The position numbers and the translations under genes were made by a program. Under the pieces are notes generated by a model. It was not told where the DNA came from and ran no database searches. It saw nothing but the letters and a program-made list of their open reading frames with translations. Source: Atriophallophorus winterbourni (taxonomy: Eukaryota; Platyhelminthes; Trematoda; Plagiorchiida; Microphallidae). Taken from it: a stretch of DNA of 64,000 nt. Of the stretch, positions 1 to 10,670 are shown one piece after another. Each line of letters starts with the position of its first letter. The first letter of the stretch is position 1. The stretch is from the NCBI GenBank assembly GCA_013407085.1, contig JACCGJ010019936.1:1-64000 (forward strand), in the 5' to 3' direction.

Positions 1-35
1 TGTTCAGCAATAGAGGAGAATATACGTAGCTCAGG

Positions 36-773
36 ATGGAGAACCTGAAACTTGGAACCTGGAACGTCCGGTCCATGCTTCCAGGATTTCATGACGACGC
101 CTCGAATATCCGAGGCGTACGAAAGTCCGCCATGATTAGCAATGAGCTAAAGAGGCTGAATGTCGACGTGGCTGCCCTACAAAAGACGCGATTACCACAC
201 ACTGGTAAGCTAACAGAAAGAGATTACACATTCTTTTGGAAAGGAAGAGGTTCCGATGAGCCTCGACTGCATGGAGTTGGGTTTGCCGTGCGAAACGACA
301 TATTAAATGCAACAAAACCGAGCAGCAGTGGGAGCGAACGTATTTGGACTTTAAATCTGAGGTGCATTACTGGTACCATTACGGTGGTCAACGTTTATGC
401 ACCGACGCTCTCTTCGACGCCTGCTGAAAAAGACGCTTTTTATCATAACCTCGCAACAGTCCTCAAAAACGTGCAACAGAAAAACTGTGTAGTGGTATTG
501 GGTTATTTCAATGCCAGAGTTGGGGCAGATTACAAGTGTTGTCAAAACTGTCTCGGAAGGTTCGGTGTAGGTAAAACCAATGAAAATGGACAACGCCTTT
601 TAGAATTGTGCACACAGTTCAACCTTTGTGTCAGTAACACTTTCTTTCAAACAAAACCACAGCATAAAGTCTCTTGGAAACATCCTCGCTCTAAGCATTG
701 GCATCAGCTTGATCTTATTCTTGTCAGCTTGGTCCCACCAGCTCATTTTTCTCAAAGCGCAAGCCTGCGATAA
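36..773 (+). pseudogene. LINE A endonuclease (APE/EEP) domain
   Basis: An open frame of 245 codons starting at ATG 36. Residues 1-235 match the apurinic-like endonuclease that nicks target DNA in LINE retrotransposition: LGTWNVRS near residue 6, ALQKTRL where functional copies carry Q-E-T, a GVGFAV segment, VNVYAPT, then LGYFNARVG in place of the usual GDFNA. K for the catalytic Glu and Y for the catalytic Asp are both damaging, so nuclease activity is unlikely. The last dozen residues after LDLILV are out of frame: the true frame shifts near position 740 and continues at about 797. Confidence 0.85.
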
Positions 774-796
774 TGATCTTCAAGTCTGTGCAATAA

Positions 797-1335
797 ATGA
801 AGCTTCCCCCACGAGAGTTCCCGCACCAAAATTGGTCTGCTAGCCTAGGTAGAGGCCACTTGCATGTGCGAACTAATCTAACTGCGAGATACGCAAAAGC
901 CTTCACAGCCGAGTTCAACAAGACAATGCCACTTGAATCTGCTTCAGACAACTGGGAATTGATGAAAAGCTGCATATGCCGAGTCGCACTTTCCACGTTC
1001 GGTCCGAAGAAAGCTCGAACGAGCGACTGGTTCGAAGCTAAAGCTTCTGAGATGACTGCTGTGTTGGATGAGAAACGCTCAGAATTCTTGAGGTTCAAAG
1101 GTATGCCAACAGATGAAAACTTACGTATTCTAAGAGCAGCTAGAAATAAGGTCTAACAGACTGCAAGGCGATGTGCAAACGACTATTTGACTGAAGTTAG
1201 CCTCAATATCCAAAAAGCTGTGGATGCCGGAAATTTTCACGGTATGTATGATGGGATCAAGAGAGCCATTGGTCCAAACAAACTTAAAACGGCTCCCATT
1301 AAGTCTTTATCTGGTACCCGATTCTCGACAAAACT
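797..1335 (+). pseudogene. LINE A endonuclease-RT linker region
   Basis: Continuation of the LINE A polyprotein after a frameshift. A 119-codon stretch (797-1156) includes the WFEAKASEM and LRAARNKV segments, an alpha-helical linker rich in Arg and Lys as expected between endonuclease and RT. It ends at a premature stop, after which the same frame resumes (codons for ARRCANDYLTEV, then a GMYDGIKRAIGP segment) to about 1,335. No catalytic motif is expected here. The stop and the shifts on both sides mark it as decayed. Confidence 0.7.
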
Positions 1336-1341
1336 CAACAG

Positions 1342-2666
1342 TTGGGAAGATGGGTAGAGAACTTCTCATCTCTCTACTCTAGGGACAGTACGGTTCTACC
1401 GCATGCACTTGAAAATGTCGAGCGGTTGCCGACCATTGAATATCTAGATACCCCTCCAACTCTTGATGAGCTCAATAAGGCAATCGACCGCTTAGCGAAT
1501 GGGAAGGCCCCTGGTGACGACTGAATTACATCTGAACTCATCAAATGCGGGAGAGCAGCATTATTACAACCTCTTCACCATTTGCTTCTTCAGTGCTGGC
1601 AGGAGGGGATGTCCAACAACAGATGCGAGACACAATGATCATCACGCTATTTAAGAATAAGGGTGACAGAGGCGACTGCAACAATTACAGAGGAATCTCC
1701 CTTCTAAATGTTGTAGGCAAATTGTTTGCTAAAGTCTTGCAGATCCGGCTGCAAGTTTTAGCTGATAGAATTTACTCCTAATCTCAATGTGGCTTCCGCA
1801 AGGGAAGATCAACCGTTGACATGATCTTCTCACTGAGACAACTTCAAGAAAAGTGTCGGGAACAGCGTATGCCATTATACGCTGTTTTTATTGATTTAAC
1901 TAAGGCATTTGACTACGTCAGCAGGGAAGGTCTTTTCAAAATGCTTGATCTGTTAGGCTGCCCCTGAATGCTGCTCAGACTCGTTATTTCGTTCCACTCA
2001 GGCATGAAGGGCTCAGTCCATTTTAACGGTTGCAGTTCAGAAGCATTTAAAATTCGCCGAGGCGTCAAACAAGGGTGTGTTCTGGCCCCCACGATGTTCG
2101 GCATTTTCTTTGCTCTGCTTCCGAAGCACGCTTTTAGGACGAGAACAGAAGGCATCTACATACGCACGCGAAGTGATGGTAAGCTTTTCAACCTGAACCG
2201 GTTGAGGGTACAAACCAAAGCACGGGATGTGCTAATCCGTGACCTGTTGTTTGCCGACGATGCAGCCTTTATTGCTCACTCCCAAGAGAACCTACAGTCG
2301 CTAATGGACTGTTTTTCGTCGGCATGCAAAGACTTTGGTCTAACAATCAGCATGAGCAAGACCAAAGTCCTTGGTCAAGGGACTGTGTCGCCACCAATCA
2401 TCACTGTTGGAAACTGTCAGCTTGAATCAATACATCATTTCACATCTCTTGGTTCAACCATTGGGGATAACCTCTCGCTAGACACGGAGATTGATAAGCG
2501 GATTGGCAGAGCAGCTGTCATTTTGTCCCGATTGAACTCTCGTGTTTGGGGTAACCGCAAGCTGACTGTAAAGACAAAGATGATGGTATACAGCGCGTGC
2601 GTTCTAAATGCTTACTATACGGCAGTGAAACCTGGGCCACCCACGCAAGCCACGAACGGAAGCTGA
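1342..2666 (+). pseudogene. LINE A reverse transcriptase domain (broken)
   Basis: Reverse transcriptase of LINE A spread over several pieces. Visible RT landmarks: LNKAIDRLANGKAPG (RT0/1), NNYRGISLLNVVGKLFAKVL, QCGFRKGRSTVDMIF, AVFIDLTKAFDYVSREGLF (motif A with its Asp), GVKQGCVLAPTMFGIFFALL (motif B) and LLFADDAAFIAH (motif C with both Asp retained, near 2,255). HFTSLGSTIGDNL and SRLNSRVWGNRKLTVKTK follow. Stops interrupt at 1,522, 1,781 and 1,966 and a frameshift ends it near 2,640. The catalytic aspartates survive but no continuous protein can be made. Confidence 0.88.
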
Positions 2667-3166
2667 ATGCTTTCCATCTACGAAGCATCCGTCGTATCTT
2701 GCAATATCGGGGATGGACCAGTGCCTAACGCGAAGTGTCTTTCAAAAGCTGGTCTTACAGAGCATGTTCACACCTATTACGTCAGGCCGCCTGCGGTGGC
2801 TTGGTCATGTCTATTTAGAATGAAAAATGGTCGTATCCGAAGATATCACTCTATGGTGAGTTGACCATTGGGCAGACCGCACTTCCGGTACAAAGATGTT
2901 TGCAAAATAGATATGAAGGCTCTTAACATTGACCCCGCGAGCTGGGAATAACTTGCTCTTGACCGCTCACTTTGGAGGTATTGTGTAAAGCGTCGTCTGC
3001 AAGCCGGGGATGAGCAGATACAGCTCTTGGTTGCTGAACGCAGATCACGCCGCCGACGTGTAACTGACGCAATAAAACCGAGTTCTGACTATCGTTGCAA
3101 GCGCTGCGGAAGAGATTGTTCCTCCCGAATCGGACTGTTTAGTCATTCAAAAAGCTGTAAAACATG
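2667..3166 (+). pseudogene. LINE A C-terminal region with Cys/His finger
   Basis: The 3' coding end of LINE A, in shifted frames. A helical segment with IGDGP and AKCLSKAGL is followed, after further shifts, by an HFRYKDVCKID segment, RSLWRYCVKRRLQAG, a very basic RRSRRRR run and a terminal finger of pattern C-x2-C-x12-H-x4-C (CKRCGRDC near 3,095 and HSKSC near 3,150). Such terminal fingers bind nucleic acid in several LINE groups. The same module is repeated at 58,251-58,450. An in-frame stop near 2,950 separates it from the preceding segment. Confidence 0.75.
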
Positions 3167-3334
3167 AAATTTATGCTATTGTGATGTACATCCATGGTCG
3201 ACATTGGCCGACGGAGGCCAACAGACATTAATTTTGAGCTTAGGGTTGAACACGCTAACATAAATATAATGTTCCTCGGTGACAATTTTATTCAAGTTAC
3301 ACAGGAGATCTCAGTTTACATCAGTTGGTCACCA

Positions 3335-4055
3335 TCAAACATATTAATACAACAACAATAACGTTGTCAACAATAATTCGAGTAGTATTGTGAGTCAAGC
3401 ATTCTGCTCAGTGGGTGAAAACTTAACGAAATACGAAACCAAAGAGAAATATCAGCTTTTTGTATCTTAGAAGTAAGGTAAATATATAAAAATGTACTAA
3501 TAATAAATACCTTTGTTTTCTTGTTTCCCACATCCGCACGAAGATTGTTCGCATCACACGATCAGAATTTACGGTTCGGCTACACACTGATTTTTGTTTG
3601 CGTTGATCTCGCACGCTGCCTTTTGCCGAGTTGAGGTCAGATTGTAGAGGACCAAGAAAGTTTACACTGCACCAAATACTTTAAAAATGGAACGAAACCA
3701 CAAAGAGACCAAATAACCAAAAGTCCAACGAATGATCCAATGAAATTTGACAATAACAAGTTAAATCTGCACAGGAAAATCCCAGCGATGGAATCCAAAA
3801 GGCAGAATACGCTGAAAATGTTGGAGGATTCGCTAACCATAATTCCCACGCCAAGCAGTGCACACTAACTTTGCGATCACTGCAGAAGGCGAAAGGCGAT
3901 GATTAAAAATTATATTAAACGACAAAAAGTGTCTACATATATTAATTATAATGAAACAAACAATGGATTAAACTAATTAAATATGCAGGTCAAATGTTTA
4001 TGTACAAAATGGGAAGGTACAAAAAGAAAGTGTATCACTCACTACAATACTCCCC
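3335..4055 (-). repeat. Candidate LTR of a Ty3/gypsy element
   Basis: Directly downstream (minus sense) of the gypsy pol tail comes a purine-rich GGGGAG tract followed by TATTGTAGTGAGTG, the usual layout of a polypurine tract and LTR start. The far edge, about 3,335, is followed by TGGTGACC, which resembles a tRNA-type primer-binding site. No second matching LTR was found, so the boundaries are inferred. The stretch carries no gene. Confidence 0.35.
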
Positions 4056-4106
4056 AATCAGAGCATTTGTTAGACTTGACAGAAGGATAGCTTACGCTCA
4101 AAATGT

Positions 4107-5549
4107 TTAAATGTTCACATAATCAGTCAAACGTTTAGGCCAATGCACGTGTCTACCGGTTCGTGTTCGAACAGGTTTGGAAGGGGTTGCAGGTATAATG
4201 GTGTTGGAATGAGTATGCGGCTTAAGCTCGACGAAAGCTGGTTTCCGATAATCAATAGAAACTGTGGCTAGTCGAGCATTCATTTCCAAAACAAAGTACT
4301 TGGGCTTAGGCTCAACAACTCTGTGCAGTCTATGATAGGATGGTTGATGTGGTTTGCAAACTAAGTCACATCACACACAAAAATATCACATGTATCTAGA
4401 TGAGGTGATTTCTGTTGATGGATATTTCGCTGCCGAAGACGCGTTAAATCCAACTTGGAAATGAACCATCGCAAACGAGATATGCCATCTGTCACCGAGT
4501 ATACTGACTGATACGGCAAAACTAGTTCACCAGAGCGACACAAGGTGTTACCAAAAACTAACTGTACGGCTGAACCTTACATGTCTTCTTTGATAATCGA
4601 GCAAATTCCGAGAAGAACATGTGGTGCATTTTCAACCCATCTATTAGCATGGGCCTGGCAAATTAAGTATGCTTTCAGTGCCGATGGAAGTGATCAACCA
4701 CTCCATTACAGTTAGGTTGGTAGGCAGTGATATAGATGTACTGACAGTCAAGAAGTCGAGTCAAATCCCGGAACAATGTCGATTGGAACTGAGCGCCTTC
4801 GTCGGTTGTGATGATAGATGGTGCGCCGGAATCGGTAATCCAAGGTTAGATGAAGGCGCGTTCTACCGTCTCAAACATTTGTATTCGATTAGAACACCAA
4901 TCGGCCATCGAGTGAATCGATCAATCGCCGTTAAGATGAATAAATCTCTGTTCCATAATGGCATGGGATTGACGAGATAATGATGCACATGCAAGAATCG
5001 ACTGTCTGGATGTCTGGAATGGGTGTACGATTCGGTATTACGTCTATATATTCTACTCTTCTGACAAGAGATGTAATGTTGAACCCGGGTTGGTATATCC
5101 TTATTCATAGACGGTCAAACCAAACGATCTGCGATGAGGCGCAGAGTAGCGCGCTTTCCAGGATGAAACTTCGAATGCAAGTGATCCAAAGTTGCACGTC
5201 GTAAAGAAGAAGGAACAAACGGTTTAAGTTTCTAAGTCGAAATAGCTTACTTCATCAAAGCACCAGTGTTAGGTGTGTCGACTTGCTGCAAGTTGAAGGA
5301 TCGATATTTAGCGAACATGGTTGCATCAATCTCATTTTGAAGGTTGGCTAAAAGAGAGGGATCGAATGGTGTGTCAGAAGCCGAAACAGAGATGTCAGAT
5401 CTTGATATGGCAACGGTGACGTAACAAATGTCAGTTGATAATTGAGAGACGTGTTCCAATTGTCCAATCTCGCGTGGGGAGTGCCGATCAATCTTGAAGT
5501 GCAAGGTGAAAGTCAATGGATTGTGATCCTTAAGAAATGATAAAGTCAC
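4107..5549 (-). mobile_element. Ty3/gypsy pol remnant: RNase H tail, integrase core, integrase C-terminus
   Basis: Three minus-strand blocks in gypsy order. 5,549-5,247 has the RNase H end (KDHNPLTFTLHFK, RHSPREIGQLEHVSQLSTDI, with ISVSAS replacing the usual ADALSR). 5,108-4,863 has integrase with VQHYISCQKSRI, DSRFLHVHHYLV and LTAIDRFTRWP, the classic DRFTRWPE neighbourhood of the catalytic core. 4,543-4,107 has the distal integrase tail ending in an ATVSIDYRKPAFVEL block and TRTGRHVHWP, the TRSGR-type terminus of CsRn1-like animal elements. Frames are broken between blocks, and gag, protease and most of RT are missing. Only the 3' half of an element survives. Confidence 0.8.
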
Positions 5550-6115
5550 GATTCTCCAAGTGGTGACGAAAATGCCATATGACTAAATATCATTCATAGG
5601 ACTTATACTCATAATGTCAAGGATCAAGAAAAATTCCTGTAGCTCTAAAGCACGAATCGTGTGGAACATTTCGTCTGATCTCTTAGGGGCAAAACAATTC
5701 TACAATCGATGCGTGAATCCGAGTTTATAGCCCTTGATTCAGTATAACAGGGGAGTTGATGACAAAAAATGACGGTAAAATTCCTCGAGTTGTCCCTGAT
5801 TTGTAATGCTGACCCGTGTTTGCAGCAAATGCAATGCCTGCCGACTAAAAAACCGTGAAAATATGAACTATACTGAAGAAGAATGTAGGCTTGCATGATT
5901 AATGTTGGTTCTACCCTAGATCCAATAGGACATCATTAGTTATGTCGACGCGAATAGTCGGGACACGGTAGGCAAACACAGACGATGATCTTCGTAACTT
6001 TTATAATGGTTTTAATACTGATTGGACGAGGATAAATACATGCAAAATTGTCAGAGTATAATTCATGTTTGATAAATTTTCGTAATAAGATGGCAGTTTC
6101 AATCAGACTGTTTTC

Positions 6116-6169
<54 letters not shown>

Positions 6170-6790
6170 CTACACATGACAGCTTTCCACCCAAACGAGC
6201 GGTCACCTATAAAAATATATCTAATGTCATGAGAATTTCTTACAAAATCTACTGTAGAATTTATAACTTTGTCTAGCCGTGGTGATAGAATATATTTTAT
6301 TTCGAAGCTTAGATCAGCATTCGTGCTGCGTTTATCGCCACGAGGTCACCAATTTTTTCGTCGTTAGAACGTAACGTTCGTAACCCCACAGTGAATTCGC
6401 ACCATGCCCCGTGGCCTCCAAAATCGCGGGGTGTTGTGATTGACCTGATATCGTATCACTTGGACTCGCGTTTCATAACGTCATTAACGCAGCGGGGATT
6501 CATAAAAATCTGATCTGTCGGTCGAAACATCTAGCCAAATCTGGGGTTTGGTAAAATCATTAATTTGCGATTCTCCAAGTGGGTGTTACATGAACAGGGC
6601 CGACCTATTAAAAAGAAATGTAAGGAATTTAGAAAAATTGATGTGGCAATTAATTTTGTTGGAGTTGAATTATACGAATTCATGCGCTTACTTTACTTTA
6701 TTATGCACTACGGGTGAGGACGTGTTTAGTAGTTACCCCAATGGCATTTGAATTTTTGCGTAGAGACACTAAACCTCACTGTTCTTCATG
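5550..6790. other. Spacer with a TG microsatellite and a possible second LTR edge
   Basis: No protein-coding gene is seen. It contains the (TG)n tract at 6,117-6,168 and, near 6,330-6,352 on the minus strand, a boundary in which an LTR-like end is followed by TTGGTGACCTCGTGG, similar to a gypsy primer-binding site. The rest is AT-rich without recognisable motifs. Confidence 0.4.
6117..6168. repeat. (TG)26 microsatellite
   Basis: An uninterrupted TG dinucleotide run of about 52 bp, followed by a non-repeat TGAC. Confidence 0.97.
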
Positions 6791-6793
6791 CAT

Positions 6794-6902
6794 GCAAAGG
6801 AATTTGAGTGCAATCGGTTAGAGTAGTTTTGGGGTGACGTTTTACTTCTGACACAGAAGCTTCGTCAGACCAAGGGTGATAGTCAGGACAGGGAACATGA
6901 TT
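6794..6902 (+). repeat. Left arm of a ~110-bp inverted repeat
   Basis: This stretch reappears in inverse orientation at 9,854-9,962 with roughly nine in ten bases equal by eye. It contains the small palindrome CTTCTGACACAGAAG. The two arms bracket about 2.95 kb that includes the Penelope-like GIY-YIG fragment. Confidence 0.85.
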
Positions 6903-6964
6903 TTCGAATGACGCGCAGTGTTGTGATCAGGTTCATGCACGATTTCTCCTTTCGGAAGCCGGCT

Positions 6965-7316
6965 TGTTGATCACACAGATGTGTGAATCCACATAGTGGC
7001 ATATAAGCACAACTTTGTTTACCGCTTTTTCACTGTTTCAAGGTTCGTTGAACTTAATCTTAGTGTCTCAAACTGTTGATAGCAAACAGATAGAAACCTG
7101 TTGTGGTGTGTAAGAGATAGGGATATGAGCACGCCACAAAATGGTTATTTACGTTGATTGGATCGGTTGATTTGGATCTGCTAAGCGGATCGGTCATTCA
7201 AAGTTTGGTTACAACTTATACGCTGTAGCAAGGCTCACTGAACCTAATATTACTATCTCTACCTGATTACGGCAGCAGCCAGAAACCGGTTGTGGTGTGT
7301 AAGTCAGATGGAATAT
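6965..7316 (+). repeat. Two partial R1 repeats in tandem
   Basis: 6,965-7,136 and 7,205-7,316 both follow the R1 consensus: GTTTACC, the 'caaggctcactgaacctaat' block, 'cagaaac(c)ggttgtggtgtgtaag' and, in the first copy, 'gggatatgagca'. The first copy starts with a TCACAC-agat-GTGTGA hairpin in the place of the usual R1 stem-loop. Confidence 0.75.
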
Positions 7317-7763
7317 GAAGACTCCTGAAACTGGTCATTACAATTTTTCGTTGCTGAAATCTGTGCCGCTGATTTTAATGCTGATAGAGTTTACCGACTG
7401 AGCGCTGTTCAATCAAGACACCAATGCTTAAAGCTCTTGCTTTTTGTGTTTGAATGTGCATGTGACATGCATATAGCGTCCGCCATGTGCAGAACACAAC
7501 ATGTAACCCGCACCAGACCGCTGATAGCCCGGTGTCCATGCGAGGCTTGTTCATGTTTACTGAATCAACCATGCACTCAGTTTCTAGGGTCAACCGCATG
7601 ATTTGAGGTGGGGACCCAGATTAAGTAAATACAAATGGCGGTCTGCCTTTACACCCGTAGCCTGTTTTTATCAACCCTATAAAGTTATTTTTATGTTAGC
7701 TTCTGTAACGTCCTCATGCAATTGACAGCTAGTTTTGAGATTAGTTCTAATTTCTTGACGAAT

Positions 7764-8888
7764 GACCCCCTTTTCAGAGGAACCACAACTGGTCCGGTTT
7801 GACAATTGTGTAAGACGAATTTTGAGCAGCATTGGAGTTATCTCTTCTTGTCCTGGAGATTTACTGCTGCGCTAACACGATGGGAGTGAGCAATACGTGC
7901 ACAAGGTCGGGCCATATAAATGATTAATGGAAACTTGCACGGGTCCCGTGAATCCGAGTGTGGATACTTAACTAAGAGGTCCGCTATTAGATCAGCAGTC
8001 TGTTGAACGAACTTAGTGAAACCGAACAGTGGGCCTTCCAGTTGCGAGTCGATGAAATAGCTCAAGGTTACGGTAAATCTGAGAAATCAGATGCGATTGA
8101 ACAAATCTTTTATCTCCTTGATTTAACCAGATGACTTTATTTCGCTGTCGACTGAATTGTGACCACAGAAAGTATTGCCTTCCAGAACGTCAGCACATCA
8201 AAAGTTCTCAATTAAATTCGCAACAAGATAAATTGTTCAAACTAAAATATTATTTAACATTTAGGATCCTATTTATTTGTTCAATATGCTATGTATATTT
8301 TCAACTATTTTCAAGTTACGGTCGACGTGGTTCTAGCTACGTGTCCTAAATTTGACCAACTAGTTGTTGAATGTATGAAACACGTTGTCCTGAGAACACA
8401 GCTCCATCAACGTTCATCGGCGCTCAATCTAAAGTGTTCAGGGCGTCCGCTACACTCCGTCTCACCCGTAAGTAGGTCAGACACCTCTTGGTTCTTTTAT
8501 CACCGAAAAGAATTATACGAGCATAAATTATGGGGTGACCAACACCGATTGAAACAATGCCGCATCTATGCAGCACAACTTTAGAACAAAGTTTGATCGC
8601 AAAAAATTGGCTAAATATTTTGGCATTACATTCACTTGTTCAAAAATAATAGTTCTGTTATATTTCGTTTTGGGCGTTTGACTTGCAATCACAATGTGAT
8701 TTTGTATCTGAACATTGTAGGTTGTTGCAACCGTGACTTCGAGGCCATACATAGCACTCTACTTACAGCTGTTCACGTCCAAATGAAAAAAATATTTTTT
8801 CTTCAAATAAAAAGAGCTAACATCCATAAACCGATTGTGATGTGTAAATGCGGGGAAGGTGAACAGATCACTGAAACACTGATCTTTT
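7764..8888 (+). repeat. ~1.1-kb repeat, copy 1 (inverted partner at 53,960-55,068)
   Basis: Nearly the whole stretch reappears on the other strand at 53,960-55,068 with few differences. It holds no convincing gene: open frames inside it (such as 8,636 onward) are conserved between copies only because the DNA is. The right quarter (8,676-8,888) is a diverged R1 unit with the AATCAC-aat-GTGATT hairpin and the GGTTG-ttg-CAACC hairpin. Copy 1 runs straight into Penelope-like sequence, copy 2 does not. Confidence 0.85.
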
Positions 8889-9372
8889 ATTGGCGGGATA
8901 CAGTTTGCATACCGTATGTAAAATGCACATCTGAAGCGATACGTAGAAACTTGAACCAGGCGGCCATACGCGTAACTTATAAGAAAGGGAAAACTATCCG
9001 TTCGGTTCTGATGCACCTTAAGGATAAAACACCTTTATCTAGCGTTACGAACAGCATCTACAGAATCAACTGTAAGGACTGTACGGGTGTTTACATATTG
9101 CAGACGTCCAGGGAAATTCACACTAAAATCGAAGTACACCGAAAGCGTGTCCGGAGACAGCCCCGGGATGCGCCAATGATTCTGCCTTGACGGAGCACGT
9201 TTTAGATACGGGCCACAGCGTAGATCTAGACAATGTGGCAATATTGAGACGCGGTATTAAACCGTATAGCGAACGCCAACATGCGGAGGCGGTCGAAATT
9301 GCCAAGGCAGTCAATAAGGTGGATGGGGCAGAAATCTCCACAATCTGGCGCTCGGCACTGATGCGAAAGTAA
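8886..9372 (+). mobile_element. Penelope-like element, GIY-YIG endonuclease fragment
   Basis: The 3' end of a Penelope-like retroelement open frame. After CIPYVKCTSEAIRRNL come IYRINCKDCTGVYILQT (GIY to IYR, YIG to YIL), TSREIHTKIEVHRKRVRR with the conserved Arg and His, then a +1 frameshift at about 9,180 and LTEHVLDTGHSVDLDNVAIL with ERQHAEAVEIAKA, which carries the usual Glu position. This is the nuclease domain that Penelope-like elements use for target cleavage. The upstream RT is absent. The frame is fused to R1-type repeat sequence on its 5' side without a stop, which is accidental. It is inactive because of the shift and truncation. Confidence 0.82.
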
Positions 9373-9853
9373 ATAGTTTTTATTCATCTTATACCTACTA
9401 GTTAACTAGATTTTTGTTTTCAAAAATAGCCTTAGCCCCGTTAGTTATGTACTTTTACGTAAGTGGGCAGCTGTGTCAACTGACCTTGATCGTGTTCACT
9501 TGCATCAGATTGATTTTGATACACACTGTGAGGACAACGGACCACTGATCCTGGTCATTCCCACGAGACGTACTCTAGGCTGTTTAACGGTAAGGTCAAA
9601 TAAGTGGTGGTGGGTTGACTACTACTTAAACCTTTGTCTACGGTAATTGGATATACGTATTTCAAGATATTGTTGTGTTATTCTGCTTAATTATGGCATA
9701 AACAAAACACATGATTAATTTTTGTGGATCAGATGCCAGACGCCGCCTGACATGTGCACTCCGATAGTGAATGAAGGTACCGACGGGAGCTTCTGAGCAA
9801 TCGACTGCTTATTTGAGGTGGTAACTAGAGTTACCGCCAGTAGACAAAGGGTT
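9373..9853. other. Non-coding spacer after the Penelope-like fragment
   Basis: AT-rich sequence, probably Penelope 3' flank. No open frame or repeat is recognised before the right inverted-repeat arm. Confidence 0.4.
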
Positions 9854-9962
9854 AATCATGTTCCCTATCCTGAATATCACCCTTGGTCTGACGAAACTTC
9901 TGTGTCAGAAGTGAAACCTTACCCCAAAACTACTCTAACCGATTGGACTCAAATTCCTTCGC
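9854..9962 (-). repeat. Right arm of the ~110-bp inverted repeat
   Basis: Inverse partner of 6,794-6,902, including the CTTCTGTGTCAGAAG palindrome and the CCAAAACTACTCTAACCGAT block. Confidence 0.85.
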
Positions 9963-10169
9963 ATTATTAATACACAATCGGTCCCAAACATATTCCAATC
10001 GATCACTGTTCTTCTTTACGAAATTTTACACTTTGACACATGCTGGGAGACCGCGGTTTTTCCCGCTAGGTTGATAAATCCAGACTAATGCGTCAACAGT
10101 ATTCCTAAACATATTCAACTACAGCTCGGATCACTATCATATTCATAGGTTTAAATAGGAATGGTCAGG

Positions 10170-10670
10170 TAGGAAAGTGATGCTGCATGCTCGTTCGCAG
10201 ACAGCGATAATGCGTTCAGCAATAGAGGAGAATATGCGTAGCTCAGGATGAGGATGTTGTTCAGGTGGTGTTCGCCGAGCTTGTATTGTTGTTGTAGGAC
10301 GTTTCGTCATCAGGCTAGATGACATCATCAGCAGAACTTCTTTCGAAGTGACTTAAAATTGGTTTTCATCGGTTTTTATAAGGTTCGTCTGTCCGTTCGC
10401 CATCACACCCGTTGGTTGGTGGAATTCATGTGTTGCATTCTTGTCCATCGAGTTTTCATTGGTCCATAGGTTGTGGCCAATTGAAGGTGTTGGTTGATTG
10501 ATGTCGTTGATGAGTGCCACGCTTCGATGAATTCTCGCGCTCGTCGGTTGGTTTCTTTGGCTAAAATCTTCGCGTTGTCCCAATCGAATTGGTGTCCGAA
10601 TTGATCCACATGTATTGAAATCAATGACCTTGGGTCGTGCGATAATGCGTAGAACTTCGATTCCATTTCA
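10170..10670 (-). mobile_element. Penelope-like element, second copy: GIY-YIG C-terminus and 3' UTR
   Basis: On the minus strand, 10,666-10,403 reads DQFGHQFDWDNAKILAKET, NRRAREFIEAWHSS and then ATTYGPMKTRW, the standard end of a Penelope-like GIY-YIG protein (GH-x-DWDNAKIL, followed by the E/AWH helix). The 3' UTR follows (about 10,330-10,170) with CTGATGACGAAACGTCC, GCTCGGCGAACAC and CATCCTGAGCTACG blocks. The same UTR blocks occur at 61,200-61,310. A frameshift lies near 10,405. This copy belongs to a different subfamily from the 8,886-9,372 fragment. Confidence 0.82.

Larger units (their letters stand above)
1..3223 (+). mobile_element. LINE A: decayed APE-type non-LTR retrotransposon (craniofacial development protein 2-like)
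   Basis: A near full-length LINE on the plus strand, cut at its 5' side by the window edge. In order it shows an AP-endonuclease domain, a linker, a reverse transcriptase and a C-terminal Cys/His finger, then a short 3' end finishing in GGAGGCCAACA. The same 3' end closes a second copy at 58,251-58,503, which fixes the 3' boundary. The reading frame is interrupted by frameshifts near 740 and 2,640 and by stops near 1,156, 1,522, 1,781 and 1,966, so the copy is dead. Animal genes with this architecture are often annotated 'craniofacial development protein 2-like'. The exact LINE clade is not assigned here. The first 36 bases match a stretch also found in Penelope-like 3' sequence at 10,212-10,249. 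Confidence 0.88.

Noticed and set aside
8291..8752. Short overlapping frames inside the 1.1-kb repeat as genes
   Set aside because: They recur in the inverted copy at 54 kb only because the DNA is repeated; frames are on both strands and lack motifs.
10285..10320. Hammerhead ribozyme suggested by CTGATGACGAAAC in the Penelope-like 3' UTR (also at 61,203)
   Set aside because: The two core boxes are present, but stem II between them is missing and no suitable cleavage-site partner was found. It is noted only because Penelope-like elements can carry hammerheads.
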